Assembly: GCF_014356525.2 (NCBI RefSeq)
Contig: NC_052505.1
Span: 5,254,984-5,318,983 of the forward strand
Length of the DNA stretch: 64,000 bases
Direction: 5' to 3'
DNA from: Nilaparvata lugens
Taxonomy: Eukaryota; Arthropoda; Insecta; Hemiptera; Delphacidae
In this document: positions 1 to 11,617 of the stretch, piece by piece
How the letters are laid out: each line of letters opens with the position of its first letter
How positions within the stretch are numbered: position 1 is the stretch's first letter
Notes under the pieces: model-generated
The model's database searches: none
What the model was told of the DNA's origin: nothing
Seen by the model: only the letters and a program-made list of their open reading frames with translations
Translations under genes and position numbers: made by a program

Positions 1-139
1 CATACCATTCTGACGTGGACACAGAAACATTGATTCGAAAAATATGCCCAGTAACAACATTCACCAAATTCATGAAAAAGGTTCACACAGAGACTACTAA
101 TACAAATTTCTCAGAAAAACTCAACTTTAGCTGTTGGGA

Positions 140-880
140 AATCAGGAGGAAGGTGAAGAGGTTAATGTGAAATGAGATTCCCAATTGAGTGGAAAAATTC
201 TCAAAGCTACGCCTTTATTGTATGTGGATTTAATTTAATCTACAAAACGGTTACCAAAAGACTGGTAAGAAATTCATAAAAAAACTGAAATAAAGATAAT
301 AAATCAAAAGAAGTAAGGTGATGGGAGAGGTGAAGAGTCGAATGTGAAATGAGATTCCCAATTGAGTGGAAAAATTCTCAAAGCGACGCCTTTATTGTAT
401 GTGGATTGAATTTAATCTACAAATCGGTTACTAGAAGACTGAGAAGAAATTCATAAAAAACTAAAGTTAATAAATCAAAATTAGTAAGGTGATGGGAGAG
501 GTGAAGAGTTGAATGTGATACTGAGATTCCCAATTGAGTGGATGAAAATTCTCAAAGAGACGCCTTTATTGTATGTGGATTTAATTTAATCTACAAAACG
601 GTTACCAAAAGACTGATAAGAAATTCATAAAAAACTAAACTAAAGTTAATAAATCAAAAGAAGTAAGGTGATGGGAGAGGTCAAGAGTCGAATGTGAAAT
701 GAGATTCCCAATTGAGTGGATGAACATTTTCAAAGCGACGCCTTTATTGGATGTGGATTTGATTCAATCTACAAAACGGTTACCGAAAGACTGATAAGAA
801 ATCCATAAAAAACTAAATCAAAGTTAATAAAATCAAAAGAAGTAAGGTGATGGGAGAGGTAAAGAGTTGAATGTGATACT
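140..880. repeat. Tandem array, ~171-179 bp unit, about four copies
   Basis: The landmark GATGGGAGAGGT recurs at 320, 491, 670 and 849, and GAGATTCCCAATTGAGTGGA recurs with the same spacing. Each unit carries the same order of blocks, including ACGCCTTTATTG and CGGTTACC. Units differ by substitutions and small indels. There is no coding potential. The array may extend beyond the left edge of the window in degraded form. Confidence 0.9.
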
Positions 881-1347
881 GAATGTGATAGATTTAATTT
901 CATCTACAAGGCTGTCTACAGTTGCAATCCTTTCAATTGTACTCTACTGTGATAGAAAAGCGATAAAATGAAATTACCTGAAAGCAGAATGTATCCGAAA
1001 AGACAGGATAATAGAGATAGTGCTTCTATGTTGAAAGCGCGGAAATAGATACGGCTCTCTTTGACAGCGGAGGATGCACGTTCAATCGATTCCTAATGGG
1101 AAACTGTGGCACAACTCACGTCAATATCAGTTTCGGCTCCGTTTCCACTTCTAGACTTACTGAGTTGCAGCTCGAAAATCTCGAATACTCTAGATCTGAG
1201 GCTGAAGTCTTCCTTTTTTCACAAACCATGTTCGACATTCACTATCACACATAATTGCAAAGAAAACTTGTAGATTAAACAAAAATTAATAAGCTGAAAA
1301 TTAATGCTACTACATAATCTGTTAATACTAAAAACACTTGACTCACA
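881..1347. other. Unassigned intergenic stretch
   Basis: I see no repeat partner, open frame or RNA gene here. The part around 1035-1200 is less AT-rich than its surroundings, but it has no supported exon structure. Confidence 0.4.
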
Positions 1348-2725
1348 ATAGTTATTTGTGCAACTAGTGCGCAAAGTGACAGTTTGTTGCACCAAAAGAA
1401 ACGTTTACGCACGAGCCGTAGGCGAGGGCCGAATGGTTTCTTGAGTGCAGCAGAGGAACTTTGCGCACATATTTCACATTAAATTTCTCCTACAGTTACC
1501 ATTGAATATGAAAAGTGGTTGATTATGGGTAAAATGATGGCTGAAATCCATCAAATGTTTGTGTGTGTGATGCTGTTATTAATAACAACTTTAATTTATT
1601 TTAAACTTGATAAACCAATTGAAAATTAATAATCGATAATTTATTCAAATTACAAATTGAATCAATCCAATTAATTTGAAAAATTTTGAGTAAATCTTAA
1701 TTTCTAAATAATTTTTCAACAAATCAATTAATGAATGAAAAAAATATTATTTGAAATAATAAATAATTAATAATATTCAAAACGTATAGTTTAATGAGTT
1801 TCCATTTTTATTTATTGGAAAATCAGAAAAAATATAGATAGAACAAATTCGCATTCAGAATACACGCCAACAATGTCAACAGCTGATTGGGATAATACAT
1901 TGGGCTGCAAGATAATACACAAAGTATTAAGAGTACGCTAAGTAATACTTTGCGCACTAGAGCGGAAAAGTGATTCTTTGCGTTCTGTAATCAGTGCAGG
2001 AATGGTCACTTTTCAAGGTAACTGTAGGAAATAGTTATTTGTGCAACTAGTGCGCAAAGTGACAGTTTGCTGCACCGAAAGTAACGTTTACGCACGAGCC
2101 GAGGCGAGGGCGGAATGGTTTCTTGAGTGCAGCAGAGGAACTTTGCGCACGTATTTCACATTAAATTCTTCCTACAGTTACCATTGAATATGAAAAGTGG
2201 TTGATTATGGGTAAAATTATGGCTGAAATCCATCAAATGTTTGTCTGTATAATTTTGTTATTAATAACAACTTTAATTTATTTTAAACTTGATAATCCGA
2301 TTGAAAATTGATAATCGATAATTTATTCAAATTAAAAATTAAATCAATCCAATTAATTTGAAAAATTTTGAGTAAATCTTAATTTCTAAATAATTTTTCA
2401 ACAAATCAATAAATTAATGAATGAAAAAAATATTATTTGAAATAATGAATAATTAATAATATTCAAAACGTATAATTTAATGAGTTTCCATTTTTATTTA
2501 TTGGAAAATCAGAAAAAATATAGATAGAACAAATTCGCATTCAGAATACACACCAACAATGTCAACAGCTGATTGGGATAATGCATTGGGCTGCAAGATA
2601 ATACACAAAGTATTAAGAGTAGGGTACGCTAAGTAATACTTTGCGCACTAGAGCGGAAAAGTGATTCTTTGCGTTCTGTAATCAGTGCAGGAATGGTCAC
2701 TTTTCAAGGTAACTGTAGGAAAAAA
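1348..2725. repeat. 683-bp interspersed element, two tandem copies
   Basis: The block GTTATTTGTGCAACTAGTGC starts at 1351 and again at 2034, a 683-bp period. The copies match almost base for base to GGTCACTTTTCAAGGTAACT near 2030 and 2720. Both ends carry TTGCGCACTAG-like sequence in opposite orientation, so the unit may have loose terminal inverted repeats. A third, degraded copy lies at 45546-46092. No coding frame is retained. Confidence 0.85.
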
Positions 2726-2764
2726 TGATTTTATTAATCTGTTGATACTAATATCTACATGGGC

Positions 2765-2995
2765 TAACTTAGGCTCATATGCAGATACTCGGTTTAAACG
2801 GAGAAATGTCAGATGTTCTTTTAAACCATATATGAAACACATTATGATGAATGTAACCATATTTACAAGTAAGCGTGGTTTAGCTTATGGTATATGCTAA
2901 CGAAGTGTTTGCATAATGGTCCTAAAGCCCGTATGCAGATACTCGTTTTAAATGGAGAAATTGTAGCTGTTCGTTTAAAGCCCGTATGAAACATA
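2765..2995. repeat. Local ~160-bp direct duplication
   Basis: ATGCAGATACTCGGTTTAAA near 2779 and ATGCAGATACTCGTTTTAAA near 2933 begin matching blocks that continue through a TTTAAA-rich stretch to ATGAAACA. The copies are degenerate. The unit ends directly at the left TIR of the next element. Confidence 0.6.
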
Positions 2996-2996
2996 A

Positions 2997-3366
2997 AGGG
3001 CCGGTCTCCGAGCTCGAGATTTAGTTAAGTTCTAGACTTTAAACAGCTGGAGTCAGAAAATTTGATTTCCAAAGGGGGCGTAGTCGCAGTAAATAGTTGT
3101 AGCAAAATAAATCTTTATTTTCTCATTTCTATAATAGGAAACGTTTTTCCTTGACGAAATGAAACATTCCTAGATAATTCAAAATAATTGAAACTTTACA
3201 CTCTCTTTATTCTATTTTGTGTACAATTTTCTAGTTTTTCGAAATTTAATTTAAACGTGACTTTGACAATGACTGCGACTACAACCCGTTTCGGAAAGCC
3301 AATTTTCTTACTCCAGCTGTTCATAGTCTATAACTTGGCCAAATCGCGAGCTCGGAGACCGGCCCT
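2997..3366. mobile_element. TIR element (MITE), 370 bp
   Basis: The left end AGGGCCGGTCTCCGAGCTCG is matched in inverse orientation by CGAGCTCGGAGACCGGCCCT at the right end. The inverted match extends a few bases further inside (AGATTT versus AAATCGC). The GC-rich termini enclose an AT-rich core with no open frame, so this is a non-autonomous DNA element. I could not settle a target-site duplication; the flanks read ATAA and AAGT. Confidence 0.8.
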
Positions 3367-4100
3367 AAGTGATATGAAATAATAATGTTCATTGATTGAC
3401 TTTAAACGTGACAAGAAAGATTTGACAAGTATGACTGACTTGACAGGTATGAATCATGTTCATTAATTCACACTTGAAGTCTTGACATATACACGGAGAT
3501 CCTGATATCATCACAACAGAAAGAGAGTGGAAACACATTTATTTATTTTATTCACACATGTACGAAATCAAAAAAATGACTATGGCCTACAATTAAAAAT
3601 AAATACTCTTCATTTTTTTCAAATTATGAACTGCTTGTCAATGATCACTTTCAAATACTTTTAAATTACGACATGGCAGTCCGATTTTAAGTCTGAAATC
3701 AGACTGATTTGTCGTAATTTAAGTATTTGAATGTTATAATGAATTAAATAATTAATTTAAAGTATACTTGAAATTGTTGAAAGTATTAAAATAAATGATG
3801 AATGATTCACTGGTCGTTTATGTGATTTTTGTTCTTTGTTGATCTGGTTACAACGCTGGGAGCTACGTCACTTTATAGACCATTGTAGAAGGGAAAAGGG
3901 ACAAGCATCCATTCACCTGCTTTGTTCATTTGTGCCGTAATTGGCTGCAGTGTACTGTGTCTCTGTTCTGCTCCAATCACAGAATTAGCTGTTGACAACA
4001 TCAGAGCTCTTTGTTGTCCGCAGGCTGTTTTGTGAGCTCTGTGTTTTCAAAAGTACCTCGTCGGAAATTGATCGAGACTTTGAAATAGTAACTCGGAAAA
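3367..4100. other. Unassigned AT-rich stretch
   Basis: No gene is supported. A short imperfect inverted repeat near 3655-3725 (AAATTACGACATGGCAGTCC and its rough complement) is visible. An open frame from 3992 to 4210 has no family resemblance and overlaps a tandem repeat. Confidence 0.4.
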
Positions 4101-4430
4101 ATGTCAAGATTTTTGGAAATACTTTGAATGATTCTATTCTGAAACTGGTCATCAGCTATGGTAGGAGGAAGTCGAATTCTACTAGTGAAGATTTGGTTTC
4201 AACACAATGAGTGAGAAGTCAAATTGTCAAGATTTTTGGAAATACTTTGAATGTTTCTATTCTGAAACTGTTCATCAGCTATTTCTACTAATTTCAATAT
4301 TAATTCTACTATTGAAAACTTGGTTCCGCCACAATGACTGAGAAATCAAAAGGAGTTTGAAACGAGTTTTCACGAAATAAAAATGAATTCCACTAGTGAG
4401 AATCTGGTTTCATTACAATCACTGAGAAAC
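4101..4430. repeat. Degenerate ~125-bp tandem repeat
   Basis: TCAAGATTTTTGGAAATACT begins at 4103 and again near 4228, followed in both by TTGAATG-TTCTATTCTGAAACT and CATCAGCTAT. A more degraded third unit carries ATTCTACTA and CACAATGACTGAGAAATCAA. It is noncoding. Confidence 0.65.
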
Positions 4431-4993
4431 GAGAATATTATTTGAGACACCATTATGGAATAAAATTTCGTCGCTTCTCAAATGCTCACATCGGAAACGT
4501 TATCCCATTATTTTGTTAGGCTATAAAAGTTTCCTACAATATGCAGAAGAATGTATTATTGATAAATGTTTTGTAGTCTTAAATCATTTTCAATACTTAT
4601 GTTATTAATTCAGTATTCAATCATTATAGTACTTGAATATTATTGAATGAACACATTCTGCATACAAAAAATGTATTCTTCTATATGTATCCTCTATTCA
4701 AACAAAAACGATACGAGTTAGACTATGAGTTATTGTAGCTGCACAACCAGCTTTAAATTTTTTCCAAGATGTTTGTATCAATGTCGAATATTTTCATCTA
4801 GTATGAATGGAATTTCAGCACAATAAGTCTTTCACAAAAAATTGTATGTTTTGAGGAAAGATTCGGAGAAGGAAAAGACTTCTAGAAAATGTAGATCGTG
4901 AAAACTATAAACCTACATTATTTAGATCAAGGAATGTAGAATACATTCCTTATTTCCTATTCTCTTTATTCTAGATACCTTGATTACTTATAC
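4431..4993. other. Unassigned AT-rich stretch
   Basis: I see no gene or repeat partner. Short complementary AT tracts occur around 4550-4680 (ATGCAGAAGAATG and CATTCTGCATAC). Confidence 0.35.
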
Positions 4994-5644
4994 CTAGCTT
5001 CGCTCGCCATATCCGTCTAGCCAGGAGGCTCCGCCCCCTGGACCCCCGACTGGATCGTCCAAGAATCGCTTCGCTCGCCTGCATTTTTCATTTGCAGGAC
5101 GATCCAGTTGGGGGTCCAGACTAAACGTCTGGCTAAACGGATATGGCAAGCGAAGCGAGCCTGACGGCTAGTAATATAGTATTCCCAGGAATAGCTCTGA
5201 TTGGAGTAGCAGTGCCCAATCAATTTTTTCGCGATAAATGCATTTCAATCTTCAACTTGGTGCCAACCTAACAAAGTCAACTCAACTTAATGCCAACCTG
5301 ACAAAATCATTAATTGAGTTACCAGTTAACAACTGTTTCGAAAAGGTACTCTCTCTAGATTATAGTTCTATATTAACATATGGTAGGCCTATGGACATTT
5401 TTCAATTATAATTGAGAGAATAAGGAGAATATACATGCTAAAAGACGAACAATAATACCTTAAAAACCACCCTTAGAGTTAAAATATTGCCAAAAGATTC
5501 CTTACTGCGCCTCTAAAGGGCCAACTGAACATACCTACCAAATTTGAACGTTTTTGGTCCGGTAGATTTTTAGTTCTGCGAGTGAGTGAGTGAGTCAGTC
5601 AGTCAGTCAGTCAGTCAGTGCCATTTCGCTTTTATATATATAGA
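4994..5644 (-). mobile_element. Non-autonomous Helitron-like element, copy H1
   Basis: This is the first of four copies of a ~650-bp family. Read on the minus strand it starts TCTATATATATAAAAGCGAA next to (CACT/GACT)n repeats, runs through an AT-rich body, and ends in a GC-rich self-complementary block closing with CTAG. TC at the start, CTAG at the end and no target duplication are Helitron traits. The GC-rich block contains the recurring 'GGCTCGCTTCGCTCGCC' motif and its complement. The CTAG end of this copy is slightly eroded. No Rep-helicase coding is present. Confidence 0.6.
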
Positions 5645-6262
5645 TTATTTATTACATGTGTTTGGGAATGGAATTGACCATATTGCTACAGTTATCATAA
5701 ATAGTATTATTTTTGTATGTTGAGATGCTGAATTTTCAGGACGAGTAAATAAAAAGTAGAATAGTATAAACCGATGAAACTGGAAATCAGTTTCCATTTA
5801 AAGAATCTGTTGATGGATTTGTGAAAATGTAGTTAAAAACAAACATGACGCTAATGCACTGAAACCTTTATTCCATGTTAAGAGAACGATATCAAAATTG
5901 GTTTTTAGTCAATTCACAAGTTAATCAATTCCTCGGCCTTCCACAGATATGAAATAGCAGCTCAATCAGCAAATATGCTGGGGGCCAATTGATTGGTTCA
6001 TACGCATTCAAAGCCGATTAAGGATTCAATTATTTTTGGATTCATACCGAATCAATTCGATGGGAGGAATTTGGCGGGTTGTCGAAAGTAACTGGCTCCG
6101 TTCATTTCTAATATCTCTTCCGTTCCGGGCGCAGAATAATGGATTGAAATGGCAGAGCGAGATTGGATATCGAGTCGAAGATAATACAGATTGCTTTGGC
6201 GCTGGCGTCGTCTTGCTCGAGGAGGCAGTGGTAAAGGCATTCCACGTTCACGGCTGCAGTGA
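5645..6262. other. Unassigned stretch
   Basis: No supported gene. The segment 6040-6245 is less AT-rich and open in more than one frame, but I recognise no protein family and no splice sites that would make it an exon. Confidence 0.35.
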
Positions 6263-6345
6263 GGTTCACGTTATAATGGCAGTACTTGATTAACAGTGGT
6301 GTTGCTATCCTTGTCTATCATTCGACAAAGGAGGAAGCGCTTTCC
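6263..6345. repeat. Terminus of the 'GTGAGGTCCACGTTATAATG' repeat family
   Basis: GTGAGGTTCACGTTATAATG followed by GCAGTACTTGATTAACAGTG and GTTGCTATCCTTGTCTATCA is one end of a widespread inverted-repeat family. Other ends of this type lie near 9790 (complement), 11285 (complement), 51780 (complement), 62893, 63013, 63178, 63292 and 63488. It is probably the end of a non-autonomous DNA element. Confidence 0.65.
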
Positions 6346-6796
6346 TTTTCTAGCTCAGAAATGTTGCCTGATTTTGTTTTAACAATGTAAAAATAGAATT
6401 GATTAGAAAATATTCGATTTGAACTATGAAATGTATGATTCAATCATAGAAAAATAAATTTTCTTCCCCAGTTGAATATAATTGATTATTTCTAACAAGA
6501 ATGACAGTTAATATTACATCAGCTACGTATATTTTACAACTGGCAAGAATTGCCAAAATAATGATTTAAAGATAAATATAATGAGACAGAATGATGAGTA
6601 AGATAGGATATCTTAGTGACAAGGCACAAAATCGGCAATGCTATTCTTCTATCTTTCCCCATCTGATGGGCACGTTAAATTGTCGGTCCCTGCTGAAGTA
6701 TGACAGTCATAAGGCCCATTGACGGCTTAAATAATATATTCAGGCTTTGGGACCTCCTCGCAAGGGACTCCCTACCAACAAAAGCCATACGAATTC

Positions 6797-7474
6797 ACTT
6801 TTTTCTACTTATGATAAAGAGAGAAGAGAAGAGGAATAATTGGACAGAGAGTGAATAGATGGTGCTAGTTTATTTCTGATTTCTGAAGTCTTTTAAGAGT
6901 TCTGAGTGCATTCCAATGAAATGACATCAGCACTATTGCAAATATTGCGCCGTCTAGACCAGTGAGTTTAGAATTTATCATTCTTAGAATGTATAGAATA
7001 TATCAGTGAGTATAGATATACTGTACATTCTATACTCTCTGGTAATTATGGTGCTGTGTGAACAGAAACAAACGTAGAGGCATAACAACCATTCTGCGAA
7101 TGATGCGAACCGATAATGAGAATTCTATTTAGCCAGTACACAGAATAGTATATTACGAGTATGTTAATATGTATGATATGTATATGTATGTATATAAATA
7201 TGTATGTATAAATGTATAATATCGTATGTATAATATGCAATTGTAGGCTGTGCTTGTAGAATAAATAAGTCGAACACTTGGAACAATAAATTAGTTATGC
7301 AACACTCATATTCATCGCCGTAAATGAATTGTTTTTGGAGAAATACGATTCAGAAATTATTCAGGTTTTCCAATCCCGAAAATCCCGGGATTGATGTTGA
7401 AAAATCCCGGGATTGTTAGGTATCAAAAATGGACCGGGATCCCGGGATTCGGGATCCCGGGATTGACATCCCTA
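6797..7474 (-). mobile_element. hAT-type element, copy 1 (left end truncated)
   Basis: This segment matches, in inverse orientation, the 52068-52930 element: GTCTAGAC, AGAGGCATAACAACC, CAAACGTAGAGG and the CCCGGGAT-rich terminus. Its right end GATCCCGGGATTGACATCCC-TA ends at 7474. The other terminus is missing. Copy 1 contains an extra ~80-bp insert at 6959-7042 absent from copy 2. No transposase frame is present. Confidence 0.75.
6959..7042. mobile_element. 84-bp mini-TIR element, unexpanded form
   Basis: The ends CCAGTGAGTTTAGAAT and, in complement, CCAGAGAGTATAGAATGTAC form terminal inverted repeats around a short AT-rich core. The related hAT copy at 52.4 kb reads straight through this point (complement of ATTACCAGTCTAGAC), so this is an insertion. 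The right end TACATTCTATACTCTCTGGT is identical to the right end of the 12-bp array at 44.9-45.5 kb. Confidence 0.7.
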
Positions 7475-7484
7475 ACCTCACTGT

Positions 7485-7995
7485 AATCATTGAAAGACAT
7501 TTCTTCTTGAGGAATAATATATAATTGATTATCTTAAACAAGAATGAACAGTTAATATCACATGAGATATACCTCTATAGAAGGCTGTGACAAGGCAGAG
7601 AACCGGCCAAGCTGCTCTCCTATTTTTCTAAACTACATTCCTAAACCGTGGACCTCACTTTAGTTTAAATATAATTGATCATTATTAACGTTAATGAACA
7701 GTCTATATTACATAAGATATACCGGTGTCATCAATCCTCTATAGAAGGCAGTCACAAGGCAGAGAACCGGCCACGCTATTCATCTATCATTATCTACTGC
7801 CATCATAATGAGGACCTCACCATAGTTTAAAAATAATTGATCATTTTTAAAGTAAATGAACAGTTAATATTACATCAGATATACCGGTGTCAGCTATTTT
7901 CTATAGAAGGCAGTGACAAGGCAGAGAATCGGCCATGCTGTTCTCCTATATTTCTCCACTGCCATTATAACGTGGACCTCACTATAGTGTAATAA
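7485..7995. repeat. 162-bp tandem repeat, about three units
   Basis: GACCTCAC recurs at 7651, 7813 and 7975, a 162-bp period. Each unit contains AATGAACAGT-TAATATTACAT, ATACCGGTGTCA, TATAGAAGGCAGT and GGCAGAGAA-CGGCCA. The same unit occurs in inverse orientation at 8893-9190 and 10130-10720. Confidence 0.85.
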
Positions 7996-8029
7996 ACGCG
8001 CCTTGTGCTTCGTCCTATCTTTCTGCTAT

Positions 8030-8775
8030 ACCCTCTCCATCTTTCTCCTACCCTCTTCTTTACTCTGTTACTCTCTCCATCTTTCTCCTACCCTCTTCAT
8101 CACTCTGCTACCTTTTCCATCTTTCTCCTACCCTCTTCATTACCTACTACACTCTCCATCTTTCTCCTACCCTCTTCATTACCTACTACCCTATCCATCT
8201 TTCTCTTACCCTCTTCATTACCTACTACCTTCTCCATCTTTCTCCTACCCTTTTTGGTAGAGAGTTAGTGGGGAGGATATTTTTAATATTCTTCCCAAAG
8301 AATGGACATTGATATGTCCAAAGCTCCACCAATTTATGTAGATGCATAACAATATGATTATTATCTATAGTTATTATATTACAAATTGCTTTTTCATATC
8401 ATATACAGTTCAATAGTTATTTTCTTAGTCTATATTATGTAAATTCATCTATAACTTTGCTGTATTGTAAGCTATTGTATACAAGTGTATAAGCCAGTAT
8501 ATATTGTAATCTACATAAATAAAGTACTCAATCAATCAATCAACCCTCCTCTTCATCCCTCTGCTACCATTTCCATCTTTCTCCTACCCTCTTCATCGCC
8601 CTGCTACCCTCTCCATCTTTCTTCCATCCTCTTCATCCCTCTGCTTCCCTATCCATCTCTCTCTCTCACCCTCTTTCTTTTCCTTCCAACTACTCTATTT
8701 TGTTCATCTCCCTGCTACTCTCCTCATCTCTCTCGTACCCTCTCCATCTTCCTGCTACCCTCTTTATCCTTCCTT
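8030..8775. repeat. Pyrimidine-rich minisatellite split by a retroposon
   Basis: Repeats of TCTCCATCTTTCTCCTACCC with CTCTTCATTACCTACTAC, about 36-38 bp each, occupy 8030-8250 and resume at 8543-8775. The interruption is the ~275-bp retroposon. Long apparent open frames here are repeat translation only. Confidence 0.85.
8252..8542 (+). mobile_element. ~275-290 bp retroposon, copy 1, (TCAA)n tail
   Basis: This is one of three copies that begin at the same place, TTGGTAGAGAGTTAGTGGGG, and end with AATAAAGTACTCAATCAATC. Near the start is the hairpin GGACATTGATATGTCC. The flanks give a possible ACCCT duplication (8247-8251 and 8543-8547), and the element interrupts a pyrimidine minisatellite. 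It has no open frame and no clear tRNA-type A/B promoter boxes. A SINE-like non-autonomous retroposon or the fixed-length 3' end of a LINE are the alternatives. Confidence 0.7.
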
Positions 8776-8892
8776 TAGCAACCCTTGAGCGTGATTTACC
8801 GTCAGAGCGGTGTTTCATTGCCGAGGCTAATGTAGAGCCGGGGGTGGAAAAATTTCCTCACCCGTCTCCGGACAACCTGTACAGTAATTTCA

Positions 8893-9190
8893 TTACAGTG
8901 AGGTCCACGTTATAATGGCAGTGAAGAAAGATAGTAGAACAGTGTTGCCGATTCTCCTCCTTGCTACTGCCGTCTATAAAGGATACTGATACCGGTAAAT
9001 CTGATGAAATATTAACTATTTATTCTCATAAATATATGATCAATTATATTCACACTAAAGTGTGGTCCACGTTGTAGTGGCAGTGGGGAAAGATAGGAGT
9101 ACAGTGTTGCCGATTCTCTTTCTTGCTACTGCCGTCTGTAGAGGACAGCTGATACCGGTATATCTGATGTAGTATGACCTGTTCATTTTT
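8893..9190. repeat. 162-bp units, inverse orientation (two)
   Basis: Two units begin GTGAGGTCCACGTTATAATG and GTGTGGTCCACGTTGTAGTG and share GTGTTGCCGATTCTC, TTGCTACTGCCGTCTATA and GATACCGGTA. They are the complement of the 7.5-8.0 kb array, so the two arrays face each other around the pyrimidine minisatellite. Confidence 0.8.
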
Positions 9191-10137
9191 GTTAAAAATA
9201 ATTATCAATTAAAGTCATCAATTATTAAATAAAGATATGAATCTCAGTACCTTTTTAAATTAATTTTAGTTATAAAATAATTTAAAAGGGTACTGAGATT
9301 TATATTTTTATTTATATTAAAAGTAGCCCTAAAGAGAAAATTCATTTATTTATTTATTATTGTAATTTTCGCAAGAAAGCACTGAATGGGAGAAAAAAAC
9401 TAAGGATACTCCTTGTACTATTTCTTTCCCAAATTTATATAATATTTTAAAAGTCCAAAATGAGGTTATGATTTCACTTTTCAGAAATTTAGTCCTTTTT
9501 CACTCAAAAACAACAGTAACTGATAATTTTGAATCCTGACAGTTGAGGAACTGGATAGAAAACAAAAATATTACACTTAAAAGATAATCAATTATTTTTT
9601 TCATAGAAAAAAATATTTTAATCGTTAAATCCATAAATTTCCGCAATTGAGATTGAATATTTTGTTGATTAATCATTTTCCTACATTGTTAGAAACCGAT
9701 CCGGCAACGTTGCGAAGCTAGAAAAGGATATCGCTATCTGCTTTGTCGAATAATAGACAAGGATAGAACCACAATGTTAATCAAGTACTGCCATTATAAC
9801 GTGGACCTCACTGTAGAGCCGGCTGCCGCTTCTTGCTCGGTCATCCTGTCGCGTAAATCATGAACAATCGGCGAAGGCGGTCGACCAAAAGGGGGGTGAT
9901 GCACCCCCCTGATATATCCACCCCGATGCACCTCTCCTCGAACCCCCCTAAACCCCCCAAAAGTCCATGATTTATATCAATTTAGAATTTGCCCCGTTAG
10001 GTGCAGCGCAGTGTGACCTAATATTACCAGAAATTCACCTGTGAGGCGTGGTTAATTTCACGTTAGATTACTCTCACTTCGTAGATTTCGCGCGAATTCG
10101 CTGAATTTCACGCAGTTTCATTCCTACTGCCGTCTAT
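9120..10137. repeat. ~1-kb segmental direct duplication, copy a
   Basis: This copy matches 10602-11617 at an offset of about 1482-1490 bp. Shared landmarks include ATTATCAATTAAAGTCATCA (9201/10683), CTACATTGTTAGAAACCGAT (9681/11171) and the GC-rich block GGGGGGTGATGCACCCCCCT. Both copies include one terminus of the GTGAGGTCCACGTT family. A DNA-transposon-like body duplicated with its flank is likely. Confidence 0.85.
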
Positions 10138-10720
10138 AGAGGATACTGAAACCGGTAAATCTGATGAAATATTAACTGTTTATTCTCGTTAAATATGATC
10201 AATTATATTCACACTAAAGTGAGGTCGACGTTATGATGGCAGTGGAGAAAGATAGTAGAACAGTGTTGCCGATTCTCTTCCTTGCTACTGCCCTCTATAG
10301 AGGATACTGGAACCGGTAAATCTGATGAAATATTAACTGTTTATTCTCGTTAAATATGATCAATTATATTCACACTATAGTAAGGTCCACGTTAAAGTGG
10401 TAGTGGAGGAAGATAGTAGAACAGTGTTGCCGATTCTCTTCCTTGCTACTGCCGTCTATAGAGGACAGCTGATACCGGTATTTCTGATGAAATATTAACT
10501 GTTTATTCTCGTTAAATATGATCAATTATATCCACACTATAGTAAGGTCCACGTTAAAGTGGTAGTGGAGGAAGATAGTAGAACAGTGTTGCCGATTCTC
10601 TTCCTTGCTACTGCCGTCTATAGAGGACAGCTGATACCGGTGTATAAGATGTAATATGACCTGTTCATTTTTGTTAAAAATAATTATCAATTAAAGTCAT
10701 CAATTATTGAATAAAGATAT
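10130..10720. repeat. 162-bp units, three to four in tandem
   Basis: The landmark GCCGATTCTCTTCCTTGCTA appears near 10268, 10430 and 10590, a 162-bp spacing. The array lies between and partly inside the two ~1-kb duplication copies. Confidence 0.85.
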
Positions 10721-11617
10721 AAATCTCAGTACCTTTAAATTAATTTTAGTTATAAAATAATTTAAAAGGATACTGAGATTTATATTTTTATTTATATAAG
10801 AATATTTTTATTTATATTAAAAGTAGCCCTAAAGAGAAAATTCATTTATTCATTTATTATTGTAATTTTTACAAGAAAGCTCTGAATGGGAGAAAAAAAC
10901 TATGGTTACTCCTTGTACTATTTCTCTCCCAAATTTACATAATATTTTAAAAGTCCTAAATGAGGTTATGATTCCACTTTTCTGAAATTTAGTCCTTTTC
11001 CACTCAAAAACAACAGTAACTGAGAATTTTGAATCCTGACAGTTGAGGAACTGGATAGAAAACAAAAATATCACACTTAAAAGATAATCAATTATTTTTG
11101 TCATAGAAAAAAATTATTCTTCGTTAAATTAATAAATTTCCGCAATTGATTTTGTTAATTAATTATTTTCCTACATTGTTAGAAACCGATCCGGCAACGT
11201 TGCGAAGCTAGAAAAGGATATCGCTATCTGCTTTGTCGAATAATAGACAAGGACAGCACCACAATGTTAATCAAGTTCTGCCATTAAAACGTGGACCTCA
11301 CTGTAGAGCCGGCTGCCGCTTCTTGCTCGGTCATCCTGTCGCGTAAATCATGAACAATCGGCGAAGGCGGTCGACCTAAAGGGGGGTGATGCACCCCCCT
11401 GATATATCCACCCCGATGCACCTCTCCTCGAACCTCCCTGAACCCCCAACAGTCTATGATTTATATCAATTTAGAATTTGCCCCGTTAGGTGCAGCGCAG
11501 TGTGACCTAATATTACCAGAAATTCACCTGTGAGGCGTGGTTAATTTCACGTTAGATTACTCTCACTTCGTAGATTTCGCGCGAATTCGCTGAATTTCAC
11601 GCAGTTTCATTCCTACT
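10602..11617. repeat. ~1-kb segmental direct duplication, copy b
   Basis: This is the second copy of the 9120-10137 segment. It differs by small indels and substitutions, such as an extra ATAAGAATATTTTTATTTAT near 10798. Its right flank diverges after TTTCATTCCTACTGC. Confidence 0.85.

Noticed and set aside
8003..8915. Pro/Ser/Leu-rich ORFs
   Set aside because: They come from the pyrimidine-rich minisatellite and change frame where the retroposon is inserted.
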